A DNA stretch of 57,335 nt from an uncultured Collinsella sp. (GTDB lineage Bacteria > Actinomycetota > Coriobacteriia > Coriobacteriales > Coriobacteriaceae), in the NCBI GenBank assembly GCA_900759045.1, contig CAAETU010000003.1:1-57335 (forward strand), given 5' to 3'. Below, piece after piece: positions 1 to 10,531 of this stretch. Every line of letters starts with the position of its first letter. Position 1 is the first letter of the stretch. The notes under the pieces are model-generated. The model did no database searches. It was not told the origin of the DNA and saw only the letters and a program-made list of their open reading frames with translations. The position numbers were made by a program, and so were the translations under genes.

Positions 1-44
1 CGACCTCAGGTGGACGTCCATCCCGAACGCGGTAGAATACTTTG

Positions 45-150
45 GCATGGGAGCCTCCCAACCTCGTTGCGGCGCGGCTGCGCCTATGGCACTTCGACAT
101 CATTGTCGCAGCCCCGACCCGCGGTCACGAGCGGGGGCTCCTGTCTTTTT
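45..150 (+). ncRNA. Possible small structured RNA with terminator, upstream of tgt
   Basis: A -35-like TGGACG (11-16) and a -10 TAGAAT (33-38), 16 bp apart, would start a transcript near 45. GGAGCC at 50-55 can pair with GGCTCC at 136-141, closing a stem over the whole unit. A GC-rich local hairpin (CCCGC/GCGGG) just before 136 is followed by a T run at 146-150, as in an intrinsic terminator. The transcript would be about 100 nt. It lacks the conserved SRP RNA apical motif and I cannot assign a family. It could also be a leader or the tail of an upstream unit. Confidence 0.35.
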
Positions 151-307
151 AGTGCCCTCGGATTGGGTCATAGTGTCTGTCGGTGCCAAAACATCGACAT
201 TGCCATGATCCAGACCTGCTAAAAGATAGTCGTTGGGGACGTTCTTAAACGACTATGACCCCTTTGCACCAGTTTCTGTCGAGTCGGTGCTTCTTGCGGG
301 TTGCCCG

Positions 308-313
308 TATAAT
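308..313 (+). promoter_or_regulatory. tgt promoter -10 box
   Basis: A perfect TATAAT lies about 38 bp upstream of the tgt start codon. No good -35 is visible at 16-18 bp, so the start site (about 320) is inferred from the -10 only. A 9-bp inverted repeat (ATAGTCGTT 226-234, AACGACTAT 248-256) lies just upstream and belongs to a dispersed repeat family. Confidence 0.45.
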
Positions 314-350
314 GGTTTGCGTATGAACCGCAACCAAGGAGTTCCAGTTT

Positions 351-1490
<1,140 letters not shown>

Positions 1491-1562
1491 GAGCTGCGAC
1501 CGCTGACCGATAACTTGCAAGCACTTGATGCATCGTGGGTACCATACCGAATAGTTGATGTT

Positions 1563-1610
1563 CGGGCGGGTGTTTGGCGCATGGCGTCGGCCCCGCCCGT
1601 TTTTCTTTTT
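1563..1610 (+). terminator. Intrinsic terminator after tgt
   Basis: CGGGCGGG (1563-1570) pairs with CCGCCCG (1593-1599), followed by a T-rich run to 1610. It stops only 17 bp before the next start codon, so the downstream gene either has its promoter inside this region or this hairpin acts as an attenuator. Confidence 0.6.
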
Positions 1611-1626
1611 CTCGATAGGAGCACCC

Positions 1627-2385
1627 ATGATTAAGAACGAGAATGCCGAGGGCGAGCCTGCCTACGACGAGACGTACCGCCGTGGTCCCGTGGTCATGCG
1701 CGGCCCCATGATTCCTAAGGACAACACCTACGCCAACCTGCTGGCGCCCGAGGAGTCGACCGACTGGCTGCATGCCGATCCGTGGCGCGTGCTGCGCATC
1801 CAGGCCGAGTTTGTCGATGGCTTTGGCGCACTTGCCGAGTTGGGGCCTGCGGTGACCATCTTTGGTAGTGCCCGTACGCCCAAGACCGATCCGCTCTACA
1901 AGGCAGCGCGCACGGTCGGCCGTAAGATTGCCCAGCGCGGCGTGGCGGTTATCACCGGTGGCGGCCCCGGCGTCATGGAGGCGGCCAACAGGGGAGCGGC
2001 GAGCGCCAACGGCAAGTCGGTCGGCCTGGGTATCGAGCTTCCGCACGAGCACGGGCTCAACAAATACGTGAACCTTGGTATGGACTTCCGTTACTTCTTT
2101 GTGCGCAAAACCATGTTCGTCAAATACAGCTCGGGCGCTATTGTGTTTCCCGGCGGGTTTGGCACGCTCGACGAGATGTTCGAAGTGCTCACGCTGGTGC
2201 AAACGCACAAGGTCAAGCGCATGCCGCTCGTGCTGGTGGGCACAGAGTACTGGCAGGGCCTGTTCGACTGGCTTAACGGTCCGGTGATGGACGCCGGTAT
2301 GATCAGCCCGCTCGATCCGGAGCTGGTGCACATCACCGACGACCTTAACGAGGCCGTCGACATTGCGCTCAGCGGACTGATGTAG
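1627..2385 (+). CDS. LOG-family (TIGR00730) Rossmann-fold nucleotide-processing protein
   Basis: 252 aa. The family (LOG, 'lysine decarboxylase-like') includes cytokinin riboside 5'-monophosphate phosphoribohydrolases, which split nucleoside monophosphates into base and ribose 5-phosphate; the physiological role in gut bacteria is not settled. The diagnostic PGGFGTLDE motif is at residue 175 and a GGGPGVMEAANRGA glycine-rich loop lies upstream. The 60-residue N-terminal extension is typical of the longer bacterial members. ATG 1627 was chosen because AGGAG sits 6 bp upstream; an in-frame ATG at 1555 lies inside the preceding terminator. It stands alone between tgt and a toxin-antitoxin pair. 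Confidence 0.85.
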   Translation: MIKNENAEGEPAYDETYRRGPVVMRGPMIPKDNTYANLLAPEESTDWLHADPWRVLRIQAEFVDGFGALAELGPAVTIFGSARTPKTDPLYKAARTVGRKIAQRGVAVITGGGPGVMEAANRGAASANGKSVGLGIELPHEHGLNKYVNLGMDFRYFFVRKTMFVKYSSGAIVFPGGFGTLDEMFEVLTLVQTHKVKRMPLVLVGTEYWQGLFDWLNGPVMDAGMISPLDPELVHITDDLNEAVDIALSGLM

Positions 2386-2415
2386 ATCAATCATGCCCAC
2401 GCGACATGAATACGC

Positions 2416-2451
2416 ATGGCAATCTGATGTTATTTAACATCAGATTGCCAT
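2416..2451. promoter_or_regulatory. Perfect 36-bp palindromic operator of the toxin-antitoxin operon
   Basis: ATGGCAATCTGATGTTA (2416-2432), a TT centre, then the exact reverse complement to 2451. A -10 TATACT follows at 2462-2467, so the palindrome overlaps the -35 region. Type II antitoxins of the RelB/DinJ family bind such sites and repress their own operon, alone or with toxin; binding here is inferred from position. Confidence 0.8.
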
Positions 2452-2498
2452 TTATATTGGGTATACTGGTGTAAAAGACGAGGGCGAGGAGGTCGCAA

Positions 2499-2798
2499 AT
2501 GTCTACAGCAACAGTTAAGCCTACGACGGTTCGAATCGAAGAGGGGCTCAAGGAGCAGGCGACTGAGTTCTTGGATTCGGTCGGCCTCAGCCTCAATTCC
2601 TATCTCAATCTTGCCGTTCGGCAGCTGGTAAATCAGCGAAAGATTCCTTTTGAGATTGTAGGAAGGGCGGAGGTGCCCAACGAGGCGACGAGGCGTGCCA
2701 TGGTGATCGCCGAGGCTCATGAGTTGGGGATTTTGCCGGACGATAGCCTGTCATTCAATAACGCTGATGAGCTTATGTCATTCCTCGATGAGGAATAG
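2499..2798 (+). CDS. RelB/DinJ-family antitoxin
   Basis: 99 aa. The N-terminal half (TVRIEEGLKEQATEFLDSVG, then LSLNSYLNLAVRQLV) is a ribbon-helix-helix DNA-binding domain as in DinJ/RelB; the C-terminal half (about 55-99) is the acidic toxin-binding tail ending MSFLDEE. It should neutralise the toxin encoded 2 bp downstream and repress its promoter through the 36-bp palindrome at 2416-2451. GGAGG at 2488-2492 precedes ATG 2499. The operon lies between core genes with no mobile-element remnant beside it. Confidence 0.9.
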   Translation: MSTATVKPTTVRIEEGLKEQATEFLDSVGLSLNSYLNLAVRQLVNQRKIPFEIVGRAEVPNEATRRAMVIAEAHELGILPDDSLSFNNADELMSFLDEE

Positions 2799-2800
2799 CG

Positions 2801-3109
2801 ATGTTCGAGATTAAAGTCGAGGCTCAATTTAAGGTGGACTACAAACGAACGATGCGCATGCATCCGCAGCTAAAAACCGAGTTTAAGGCGGCAGTTGCAG
2901 AGCTTGCGGCACATGGTTCGCTTCCGGCGGAGTACGGTGCCCACGAGCTCTCCAACCTGGGCGGCAACTACAACGGGCACATCGACTTCCATCTATCCGA
3001 CGGCCTGATCGACGTGGTCGTTCTCTACCTGCCGCATAAGACGAATCCTGTGCTCCGACTGGTCAGAATGGGCTCGCATGAGGAACTGTTCCAGGGCCCG
3101 CAGGGCTGA
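2801..3109 (+). CDS. YafQ/RelE-family mRNA interferase toxin
   Basis: 102 aa, the usual size of YafQ-type toxins, which cut mRNA in the ribosomal A site. The conserved core reads HELSNLGGNYNGHIDFHLSD, followed by VVLYLP and GSHEELF. The His residues of GAHEL, IDFHLSD and GSHEELF and the Asp of HLSD correspond in position to the catalytic His/Asp set described for E. coli YafQ. It starts 2 bp after the antitoxin stop with a weak GAGGA ribosome site, so translation is probably coupled. The reading frame is intact, so the toxin is likely functional. Confidence 0.88.
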   Translation: MFEIKVEAQFKVDYKRTMRMHPQLKTEFKAAVAELAAHGSLPAEYGAHELSNLGGNYNGHIDFHLSDGLIDVVVLYLPHKTNPVLRLVRMGSHEELFQGPQG

Positions 3110-3124
3110 TCGCCGATTTCTAAG

Positions 3125-3186
3125 TTGCGGTGGAATAGGGATTGATTGGCGGCTAATAAGCCAAAACAGTCCCTATTCCACCGCAA
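3125..3186. repeat. Dispersed inverted repeat, TTGCGGTGG family, copy 1
   Basis: TTGCGGTGGAATAGGGA (3125-3141) and its exact reverse complement (3170-3186) frame a loop with an inner GGC/GCC stem. Related copies are at 6394-6462 and 41401-41469. It lies between the convergent toxin and degV genes, where it could also end transcription. Confidence 0.8.
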
Positions 3187-3201
3187 GCGGTAAAGGTGCC
3201 C

Positions 3202-4062
3202 CTAGTGGATGGGCTGGTAGCAGGGGCAGTAGCTGATGGCGATGGCGTCGACGCCTACATGGGTGGCGATGGTGCAGCCGATGGGGCCGGTGCCGGCGTC
3301 TACATAGTCTTGGCCTGCGAGTGCTTGGCTGACGAGCTCCTGCTCCTCGGCGGCGCCGGTCGTGAGTACGCGCACGCTTGACCCCGGGTGCTCGTCCAAA
3401 AACGCGAGGCAATCTGCCATGGTGTTGGCGACGATGCGCTTGGCGCCGCGGCCCTTTTTGATTGCCTTGATCTCGCCCGATTTCCACTCCGGCGAAACGG
3501 CCAGGCGAATGTTGAGCATCTGCGTCAGCTGGCCGGCGAGCTTGGGCGCGCGGCCGTTCTTAACGAGATTCTCGAGCGTTCGGGGAATCAGCAGCAGGTG
3601 GGCGTCGGGCAGCGTCGCGCGGATCTGCGCCTCGGTCTCGCCCAGGCTGCGGCCGTCCTCGCGCATGGCCAGCGCGTACTCCACCAGCAGGCCCTCGGCG
3701 CCCGAGCCGGTGCGCGAGTCGATACAGCGCACGTCGAGCTCGTGCGTTTCGGCCGTCAGGCTGGCATTGGCATAGCAGGCGGACCACTCGCTGCACAGCG
3801 AGATAAAGATGGCGCTGTCGTGGCCGTCGGCGAGCACGCGGTCAAAGAGTGCCTTGAACTCGCCGGCGCTCGGCTGCGAGGTGTGCGGCAGCTGCTCGGA
3901 GCCGGCCATGCGCGCGACGTATTCCTCGGCGGTAATCTGCACCTGGTCGAGCAGGTCCTCGCCCTCGATAATCACATGCAGCGGAATCACGTAAATGCCG
4001 AGCTCTTGGGCGCGGGCGGGGGAGATGTCCGACGTGGAGTCGGTTATGATGGCAAAAGACAT
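3202..4062 (-). CDS. DegV family (fatty-acid-binding) protein
   Basis: 286 aa. DegV/FakB proteins bind a fatty acid and, in Firmicutes, present it to the kinase FakA. The N-terminal ITDSTSDISP motif is the family hallmark; EGLLVEYALAMREDG and the FXXXLENLVKNGRAPKL-like central segment follow, and the C-terminus has the GPIGCTIATHVGVDAIAI lipid-contact region. ATG 4062 was chosen over an upstream in-frame start because AAAGGTG lies 6 bp before it. A second DegV paralogue is at 51500-52354. The gene diverges from the HAD phosphatase at 4219. No FakA homologue is in the window. Confidence 0.92.
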   Translation of the reverse strand: MSFAIITDSTSDISPARAQELGIYVIPLHVIIEGEDLLDQVQITAEEYVARMAGSEQLPHTSQPSAGEFKALFDRVLADGHDSAIFISLCSEWSACYANASLTAETHELDVRCIDSRTGSGAEGLLVEYALAMREDGRSLGETEAQIRATLPDAHLLLIPRTLENLVKNGRAPKLAGQLTQMLNIRLAVSPEWKSGEIKAIKKGRGAKRIVANTMADCLAFLDEHPGSSVRVLTTGAAEEQELVSQALAGQDYVDAGTGPIGCTIATHVGVDAIAISYCPCYQPIH

Positions 4063-4218
4063 AATTGCACCTTTCGTTGGAGCGCTTGCGCGCCGCCTTC
4101 TGAGAGCAAAGTGCGACAAGTATAGTAGAGTCGTTCCACATTACTAGGTTCAATTATTGAATAGTCAACAGTTTGAAGTGTCGGTGTGGAAATCGTCAAC
4201 TGGGGAAGAGGAATGCCG

Positions 4219-4881
4219 ATGGAGGCGTTGGAGATAGGCGAACGGCCGGTCGTGCTGTTCGATTTTGACGGCACGGTGGCAGATACGGGTCGAGCGGTGA
4301 TGACCTCGACGCGCAAGACGCTGGCTGCGCGCGGGTTCTCGGAGATGCAGATGGGTGATCTGCGCCGCATGATCGGGCCGCCCCTGTGGAAGAGCTTTTA
4401 CGACTTTTACGGCTTTTCCCGCGAGGAGTCGCTGGTGGTGGCCGACGAGTATCGCGCCTTTTTTGATGAACTGGGACCGGAGGAGTACCCCGTGTTCGAT
4501 GGGATCCCCGAGCTGCTGGATGGGTTGGTCGCCCAAGGCAAGCGTATGGCCGTGGCGACGTCGCGCATGGAGGCCAAGTGCATCGACATGGTGCGTGAGC
4601 TCGGGCTCTCTCAGTTTGAGGCGGTGGTTGGCATGAATCCGCCGCAGGGTCGCGAGACCAAGGCCGATTCGGTCCGCGATGCTTTGGCGGCGCTCGGCGC
4701 GACGGCCGACGATGCCGTGATGATCGGCGATCGCTTTAACGACGTCGAGGGCGCGCACGCGATGGGCGTGCCGTGCATTGGCATCTATTCGGGCGCGGCG
4801 GCGCCGGGCGAGCACGAGGCGGCGGGTGCCGATGCGGTGGTGCACTCGGTGGCCGAGCTTGCTAAACTTTTCGCTATATAA
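4219..4881 (+). CDS. HAD-family phosphatase (phosphoglycolate-phosphatase-like)
   Basis: About 220 aa. HAD motif I FDFDGTVADTG supplies the nucleophile and acid/base Asp (15 and 17); motif II is VATSR; motif IV is MIGDRFNDVEGAHAMG. A helical cap domain lies between motif I and II (type C1), as in Gph-like phosphatases and AHBA-synthesis relatives. Substrate is not predictable. GTG 4186 and ATG 4213 are in-frame alternatives; ATG 4219 has AGAGG at about 7 bp. The next gene starts 55 bp downstream with its own strong ribosome site, so cotranscription is possible. Confidence 0.85.
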   Translation: MEALEIGERPVVLFDFDGTVADTGRAVMTSTRKTLAARGFSEMQMGDLRRMIGPPLWKSFYDFYGFSREESLVVADEYRAFFDELGPEEYPVFDGIPELLDGLVAQGKRMAVATSRMEAKCIDMVRELGLSQFEAVVGMNPPQGRETKADSVRDALAALGATADDAVMIGDRFNDVEGAHAMGVPCIGIYSGAAAPGEHEAAGADAVVHSVAELAKLFAI

Positions 4882-4935
4882 GTATGTGATGTGAGGGGCG
4901 GGCACGCTCGCCGCTCATTGGTAAGGAGGTCGTCC

Positions 4936-6372
4936 ATGAATCAGGTGGAGCAGAGCGTTGCCGAGTATGTCGACGAGGTCTGGGAAGATGTCGTCGCCGA
5001 TATCGAGCAGCTGGTGAGCTATCCGTCTGTGGCCGTTGCTGCCGATGCGGAGCCCGGTGCGCCGTTTGGCCGCCCGGTCCGTGATGCGCTCGATTGCGCG
5101 CTCGGCATTGCGCAAAAGCTCGGCTACCAGACGAGCGACGACGAGGGCTATGTGGGCATTGCCGACATTCCCGGTCGCGGCGACAAGCAGCTCGCGACCA
5201 TTTGCCATGTGGACGTGGTGCCCGCCGGTCCCGGTTGGAATACCGACTCGTTTGCGATGGAGCGTCGCGAGGGCTGGCTGCTCGGCCGCGGTGTGATTGA
5301 CGACAAGGGCCCGGCGGTGTTGTCGCTCTACGCTGGCGCCTACCTGCTCAAGCACGGCATTGTGCCACGCTACACCTTCCGCGCACTGCTGGGCTGCGAT
5401 GAGGAAGTGGGCATGTCCGACGTTCACCATTATCTGGAGAACTACGCGAACCCCGACTTTCTGTTTACGCCCGATGCCGAGTTCCCGGTCTGCAATGCCG
5501 AGAAGGGTCAGTTTGGGGCGACGTTTGTGAGCTCCAAGATCGACGGCGGGCGCATCGTATCGTGGAGCGGTGCCGAGGCGAGCAACGCCATTCCGTCGCA
5601 GTCTATCTGCGAGCTCGCGATTGCCGCCGATGAGCTGCCGGCACCGGTCGAGAACGCCGACCGCCTGGAGATTACGGCGCTCGATAACGGCCATGCGCAG
5701 ATTTTTGCCCACGGCATTGGCGGTCATGCCTCGATGCCTGAGGGAACGATCAATGCCGTCGGCCTGATCGTGTCGTATCTGCGTGAGGCCGAGGACGCGT
5801 TTGGTGCCCGTGACGAGCGTCTGCTGACGCCTGCCGAGCACGAGTTTGTCAAGTTTTTGGCCTTTGTGCACGCGGACGCCTATGGCCGCGGCCTGGGTAT
5901 CGACGCGACGAGCCCGGCGTTTGGCCCGCTCACCTGCAACCCTGGCGTTATCCGTGTGGCGGATGGCCACATCGAGCAGGTCATCGACGTGCGTTTCCCC
6001 GACAGCACCAGTGCCGATACCATCTGCGAGCAGCTCGAGCCGCTCGTGGGCCGCTTTGGCGTGACGTATCGTGTGGGTCGTGCAAAGGTGCCGTTCTCGG
6101 TCTCTGCCGATGATCCGGCCGTGAAGGCACTTATCGATACCTATAACGAGTTTACGGGCAAGCATGCCGAGCCCTTTGCCATGGGCGGCGGCACGTATGC
6201 GCGAAACTTTGCGCGCGCCGTGTCGTTTGGCCCCGAGGAGACCGGCCTGGAGCTGCCCGCGTGGGGTGGCCAGATGCACGGCCCCAACGAGTGCGCCAAC
6301 GAGGAACAGCTTAAACAGGCGCTCAAGATCTATATTGTTGCGATCCTCCGTTTGAATGAATTAGAGCTTTAA
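4936..6372 (+). CDS. M20-family metallopeptidase (Sapep/dipeptidase type)
   Basis: 478 aa, the typical length for M20 dipeptidases such as PepV/Sapep. The first metal ligand lies in ICHVDVVPAGPGW; GVIDDKGP holds the bridging Asp; the general base Glu is in GCDEEVGM; a Glu/Asp ligand follows in TPDAEFPV; the last His ligand is in GGQMHGPNE near the C-terminus. The lid domain (about 190-380) has the GIGGHASMPEG segment that contributes a catalytic His. Likely a cytoplasmic dipeptidase. GGAGG at 4925-4929 precedes ATG 4936. A 70-bp repeat that can end transcription follows directly. Confidence 0.92.
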   Translation: MNQVEQSVAEYVDEVWEDVVADIEQLVSYPSVAVAADAEPGAPFGRPVRDALDCALGIAQKLGYQTSDDEGYVGIADIPGRGDKQLATICHVDVVPAGPGWNTDSFAMERREGWLLGRGVIDDKGPAVLSLYAGAYLLKHGIVPRYTFRALLGCDEEVGMSDVHHYLENYANPDFLFTPDAEFPVCNAEKGQFGATFVSSKIDGGRIVSWSGAEASNAIPSQSICELAIAADELPAPVENADRLEITALDNGHAQIFAHGIGGHASMPEGTINAVGLIVSYLREAEDAFGARDERLLTPAEHEFVKFLAFVHADAYGRGLGIDATSPAFGPLTCNPGVIRVADGHIEQVIDVRFPDSTSADTICEQLEPLVGRFGVTYRVGRAKVPFSVSADDPAVKALIDTYNEFTGKHAEPFAMGGGTYARNFARAVSFGPEETGLELPAWGGQMHGPNECANEEQLKQALKIYIVAILRLNELEL

Positions 6373-6393
6373 GGTCTCGCGGTTTCCCAATCT

Positions 6394-6462
6394 AAGTTGC
6401 GGTGGAATAGTTCCTAGAATGGGCCATTTGATGGCCAAGCAGGAACTATTTCACCGCAACTT
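6394..6462. repeat. Dispersed inverted repeat, TTGCGGTGG family, copy 2 (terminator-like)
   Basis: Arms of 22 nt at 6394-6415 and 6441-6462, differing at one base (a G-T pair in RNA), with an inner GGCCA/TGGCC stem. A T-rich run (6460-6471) follows, so it probably terminates the M20 gene. Confidence 0.8.
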
Positions 6463-6491
6463 TGTTTTTATTGGTGTAAAAGGCTGGCCAT

Positions 6492-6525
6492 GTTTGGCGG
6501 CGGGTTTGTTATTCGTTTGTAAAGC
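6492..6525 (+). promoter_or_regulatory. Candidate Pho box upstream of pstS
   Basis: Two 11-nt direct repeats, GTTTGTTATTC (6504-6514) and GTTTGTAAAGC (6515-6525), with a weaker GTTTGG unit starting at 6492. Tandem 11-nt direct repeats are the format of PhoP boxes in Actinobacteria. Located about 140 bp upstream of pstS, the expected target. Binding is inferred. Confidence 0.5.
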
Positions 6526-6665
6526 CGAGCCGCGCTTGCGGTAAGGGTCTATCAAATGACCGTAAGAAACCGCAGTTGGCGCTGGTGCTGCCCGATCGGG
6601 GTCGTATCTTTCCAAACAGCAAAGCGGGCAGGGTGCCCGCGAGTCGCATGTATGAAAGGAAGATC

Positions 6666-7604
6666 ATGCTCGATCAGGCTTATTCCCGTCGTCAGTTCTT
6701 CGGCCTCGCTGGTGGTCTTGCCAGCATCGTCGGTCTCGGTCTCGTTGGTTGTGGCGGCTCCGGTGCATCCGACGCCGCCGACAAGGGCAGCGCCGCTGCT
6801 GCCGAGTCCGTCTCCGGCGAGGTGACCTACGACGGCGCCTCCTCGTTCCAAGCTCTCGTCGAGGCCGCTGCCGAGAAGTTCATGGATGCCAACCCCGACG
6901 TCTCCGTTTCCGGCTCGGGCAACGGTTCGGGCAAAGGTCTGACCGCTGTTGCCGCCGGCACCGTTACCATCGGTAACTCCGACGTCTTCGCCGAGTCCAA
7001 GCTCGAGGCCGATCAGGTCAAGAACCTCGTCGACCACGAGGTCGCCGTCGTGGGCATGGGTCCTGTCGTCTCCAAGAACGTGACGGTCGACGACCTGTCC
7101 CTCGAGCAGCTCAAGGGCATCTTCTCCGGCCAGATCACCAACTGGAAGGAGGTTGGCGGCGACGACGCCAAGATCGTCGTCCTCAACCGCAAGGCCGGCT
7201 CCGGTACCCGCGCCACCTTCGAGGCCGCCGTCTTTGGCGACGAGGCCGTCGACTTTAAGGGCGACGCCGAGCTCGACAAGTCCGGCGATGTCCAGACTCA
7301 GATGGCCAGCACCGACAACGCCATTTCCTACCTGGACTTCTCGCACTTCGACGACTCCAAGTTCAACGCCATCAAGGTCGAGGGCGTGGAGCCCAAGAGC
7401 AAGAATGTCACCGACGGCTCCTTCAAGATCTGGGCGACCGAGCACATGTACTGTGCAAAGGACGCCGACGAGGCCACCAAGGCCTTCCTGGAGTTCATGC
7501 TCTCCGACGACGTCCAGGGCAAGCTCGTCGAGGAGCAGGGCTTTATCCCCGTCTCTGCCATGAAGGTCGTCAAGGACGCCAGCGGCAAGGTCTCCGCTAA
7601 ATAA
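6666..7604 (+). CDS. pstS: Phosphate ABC transporter substrate-binding lipoprotein PstS
   Basis: 312 aa. Captures phosphate outside the membrane for PstCAB. The signal peptide is unusual: SRRQFFGLAGG gives a twin-arginine-like motif (Arg8-Arg9), and LVGC gives a lipobox with Cys29, so export may be by Tat with lipid anchoring. The mature protein has the PstS-type phosphate-contact segments ASSFQ, SGNGSGKG, NRKAGSGTRATFE and NAISYLDFS. AAAGGAAG precedes ATG 6666. It heads pstSCAB, with a candidate Pho box upstream; no phoU or phoPR lies in the window. Confidence 0.95.
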   Translation: MLDQAYSRRQFFGLAGGLASIVGLGLVGCGGSGASDAADKGSAAAAESVSGEVTYDGASSFQALVEAAAEKFMDANPDVSVSGSGNGSGKGLTAVAAGTVTIGNSDVFAESKLEADQVKNLVDHEVAVVGMGPVVSKNVTVDDLSLEQLKGIFSGQITNWKEVGGDDAKIVVLNRKAGSGTRATFEAAVFGDEAVDFKGDAELDKSGDVQTQMASTDNAISYLDFSHFDDSKFNAIKVEGVEPKSKNVTDGSFKIWATEHMYCAKDADEATKAFLEFMLSDDVQGKLVEEQGFIPVSAMKVVKDASGKVSAK

Positions 7605-7629
7605 ATAATCGCCCCCGGAAAGGTTTGCA

Positions 7630-8538
7630 ATGGCAAAACAGCTGCCAAAGCGCGACCTTGAGAACGTGGGCCTGGGCGTCACGGGTGCGTGCGTTGCGCT
7701 CGTGACGCTTGTCGTTGCCGCGCTCATCTTTATGGTCGCCCAAAAGGGCCTCTCGGCTTTTCTCAAGGACGGCGTCTCGGTCGTCGAGTTCTTTACCGGC
7801 ACCAAGTGGGACCTGGCCAACACGGCCGAAAACGGCCTGCCCTACACCGGCGCTCTGCCCCTGATCGTCACCTCGTTTGCGGTCATGGTGCTCTCCACGC
7901 TTATCGCGCTGCCCATCGCCATCGGTTCTGCCATCTTTGCGATCGAGATTAGCCCTAAGTTTGGCTCCAAGGTCTTTCAACCGCTTATTGAGCTTTTGAC
8001 CGGCATTCCCTCGGTCGTCTTTGGCCTGATTGGCTTTCACGTGGTCGTCGGCCTTATGAAGAGCGTTTTCCACGTGAGTACGGGTCTGGGCATCTTGCCC
8101 GGCGCCATCGTGCTGGCCGTCATGATCCTGCCGACTATGACCACGCTTTCGGTCGATGGCCTGCGTGCCGTGCCCGACAGCTACCGTCAGGGCTCGCTCG
8201 CGCTGGGCTACACCCGCTGGCAGACCATCTGGCACGTGGTGCTCAAGTCTGCCATGCCGTCGCTCATGACCGCGGTCATCCTTGGCATGACCCGCGCCTT
8301 TGGCGAGACGCTCGCCGTGCGCATGGTTATCGGCGGTATCGAGGCCATGCCGACGTCGCTGCTGTCGCCGGCGTCCACCATCACCACCACGCTCACCACG
8401 TCCATGGCGGTCTATGCCGAGGGCTCGGCCCAGGACGATGTCCTGTGGGCGCTCGGCCTGCTGCTGATGGGCATGAGCCTCATCTTCATCCTGATCATCC
8501 ATCTCATTGGCCGCAAGGGGGCGAAGGCTCGTGGCTAG
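7630..8538 (+). CDS. pstC: Phosphate ABC transporter permease PstC
   Basis: 302 aa, about six membrane segments. The binding-protein-dependent transport EAA loop is at AVPDSYRQGSLALGYTRWQT, which docks on PstB. The N-terminal hydrophobic segment plus the periplasmic loop (FFTGTKWDLA) match PstC. AAAGG stands before ATG 7630, 25 bp after pstS. It overlaps pstA by 8 bp if pstA starts at GTG 8531. Confidence 0.95.
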   Translation: MAKQLPKRDLENVGLGVTGACVALVTLVVAALIFMVAQKGLSAFLKDGVSVVEFFTGTKWDLANTAENGLPYTGALPLIVTSFAVMVLSTLIALPIAIGSAIFAIEISPKFGSKVFQPLIELLTGIPSVVFGLIGFHVVVGLMKSVFHVSTGLGILPGAIVLAVMILPTMTTLSVDGLRAVPDSYRQGSLALGYTRWQTIWHVVLKSAMPSLMTAVILGMTRAFGETLAVRMVIGGIEAMPTSLLSPASTITTTLTTSMAVYAEGSAQDDVLWALGLLLMGMSLIFILIIHLIGRKGAKARG

Positions 8539-9453
8539 CACGCACATCCATATCGACGAGGCGAGACTCGAGCGCGTCCAAAAACAGGACCGCATCGCTA
8601 CGGGCGTGTTGACGGCAATCGTCGCCATCGTCATGCTCATCGTCATCTCCATGGTGGCCTACATCCTGTTCGAGGGGGTCTCGACGCTGTTCCAGCCGGG
8701 ATTTCTCACGCAGCCCGCGCACGCTAACGGTACCCAGGGCGGCGTGCTCTACCAGCTGTTCGACTCGTTCTATCTGCTGCTGATCACCTTAGCTATCTCG
8801 GTGCCCATCAGCCTGGGCGGAGCGGTCTTCCTGGTTGAGTACGCACCGAACGGCCCTATCCGCAACATCGCCTCCACCGCTATTGAGACGCTGTCCTCGC
8901 TGCCCTCCATCGTCGTCGGCATGTTCGGCTTTCTGGTGTTCTCGGTGCAGCTGGGCTGGAAGTACTCCATCATCTCCGGCGCCGTCGCTCTCACCATGTT
9001 CAATATCCCCATCCTAGTGCGCGTGATTCAGCAGGCACTCGGGGACGTGCCGCAGGCCCAGCGCGATGCGTGCCTGGCCATGGGCCTCACTCGCTGGGAG
9101 GCCACGCTGCACATCCTGATCCCCGAGGCCATGCCTGCCATCGTGACGGGCATCGTGCTTTCGGCCGGTCGCGTGTTTGGCGAGGCCGCAGCACTGCTTT
9201 TTACCTCGGGTATGAGCTCGCCGGTTCGCCTGAACTTCTTGAGCTTTAACCTGTCGAGCCCCACCTGCGCTTGGAACGTGTTCCGTCCCGGCGAGTCGCT
9301 CGCCGTGCACATCTACAAGATCTATGGCGAGGGCAGCCCCGAGGCCCAGCAGATCGTCTGGGGCACCGCTGCACTGCTGATGATTTGCGTGCTGCTGTTT
9401 AACGTAATCGCCCGCATTGTGGGCAAGCAACTGGCAAGGAAGATGACGGCCGA

Positions 9454-9457
<4 letters not shown>
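8531..9457 (+). CDS. pstA: Phosphate ABC transporter permease PstA
   Basis: 308 aa, the second Pst membrane subunit. The EAA-loop sequence is VPQAQRDACLAMGLTRWEAT, followed by the LPEAMPAIVTGIVL-like helix. The protein ends KQLARKMTAE. GTG 8531 was chosen because it follows a run of G at 8516-8522; a TTG at 8507 is the only further upstream candidate. Its start overlaps the end of pstC and its stop overlaps pstB by 4 bp (ATGA), indicating translational coupling. Confidence 0.93.
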
Positions 9458-10326
<869 letters not shown>

Positions 10327-10381
10327 TCCGGGACATGCTTGAGGCCCGCGGCGGCCACGGTTGCCGCGGGACTGATTGGAG

Positions 10382-10419
10382 AGGCGGGTCATCTCTTGCG
10401 TGAGATGGCCCGCCTTTTT
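10382..10419 (+). terminator. Intrinsic terminator of the pst operon
   Basis: AGGCGGGTCATCTC pairs with GAGATGGCCCGCCT around a short loop, followed by TTTTT at 10415-10419. A second GC hairpin (CCCGCGGC/GCCGCGGG) lies just upstream. Confidence 0.85.
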
Positions 10420-10436
10420 GCTCCGCGACCGAAACG

Positions 10437-10471
10437 ACCACCACAAAGGGGACAGGCACCTTCGTGGTGGT
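10437..10471. repeat. Dispersed inverted repeat, ACCACCACAAAGG family, copy 1
   Basis: ACCACCACAAAGG (10437-10449) and CCTTCGTGGTGGT (10459-10471) around the loop GGACAGGCA. Other copies: 21515-21552, 49826-49866, 50786-50826, 52830-52870. Confidence 0.8.
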
Positions 10472-10531
10472 TTGGGGTGGGGCTCGCTGCTATCATGGAC
10501 AACGTTGAATTTCTACGAAGGAGCAGGGCAT

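Noticed and set aside
45..150. Small SRP RNA
   Set aside because: The conserved GGAAG/AGCAG apical elements are absent.
220..350. preQ1 riboswitch before tgt
   Set aside because: No C-rich loop with the A-rich tail typical of preQ1-I is visible; the hairpin present is a dispersed repeat fragment.
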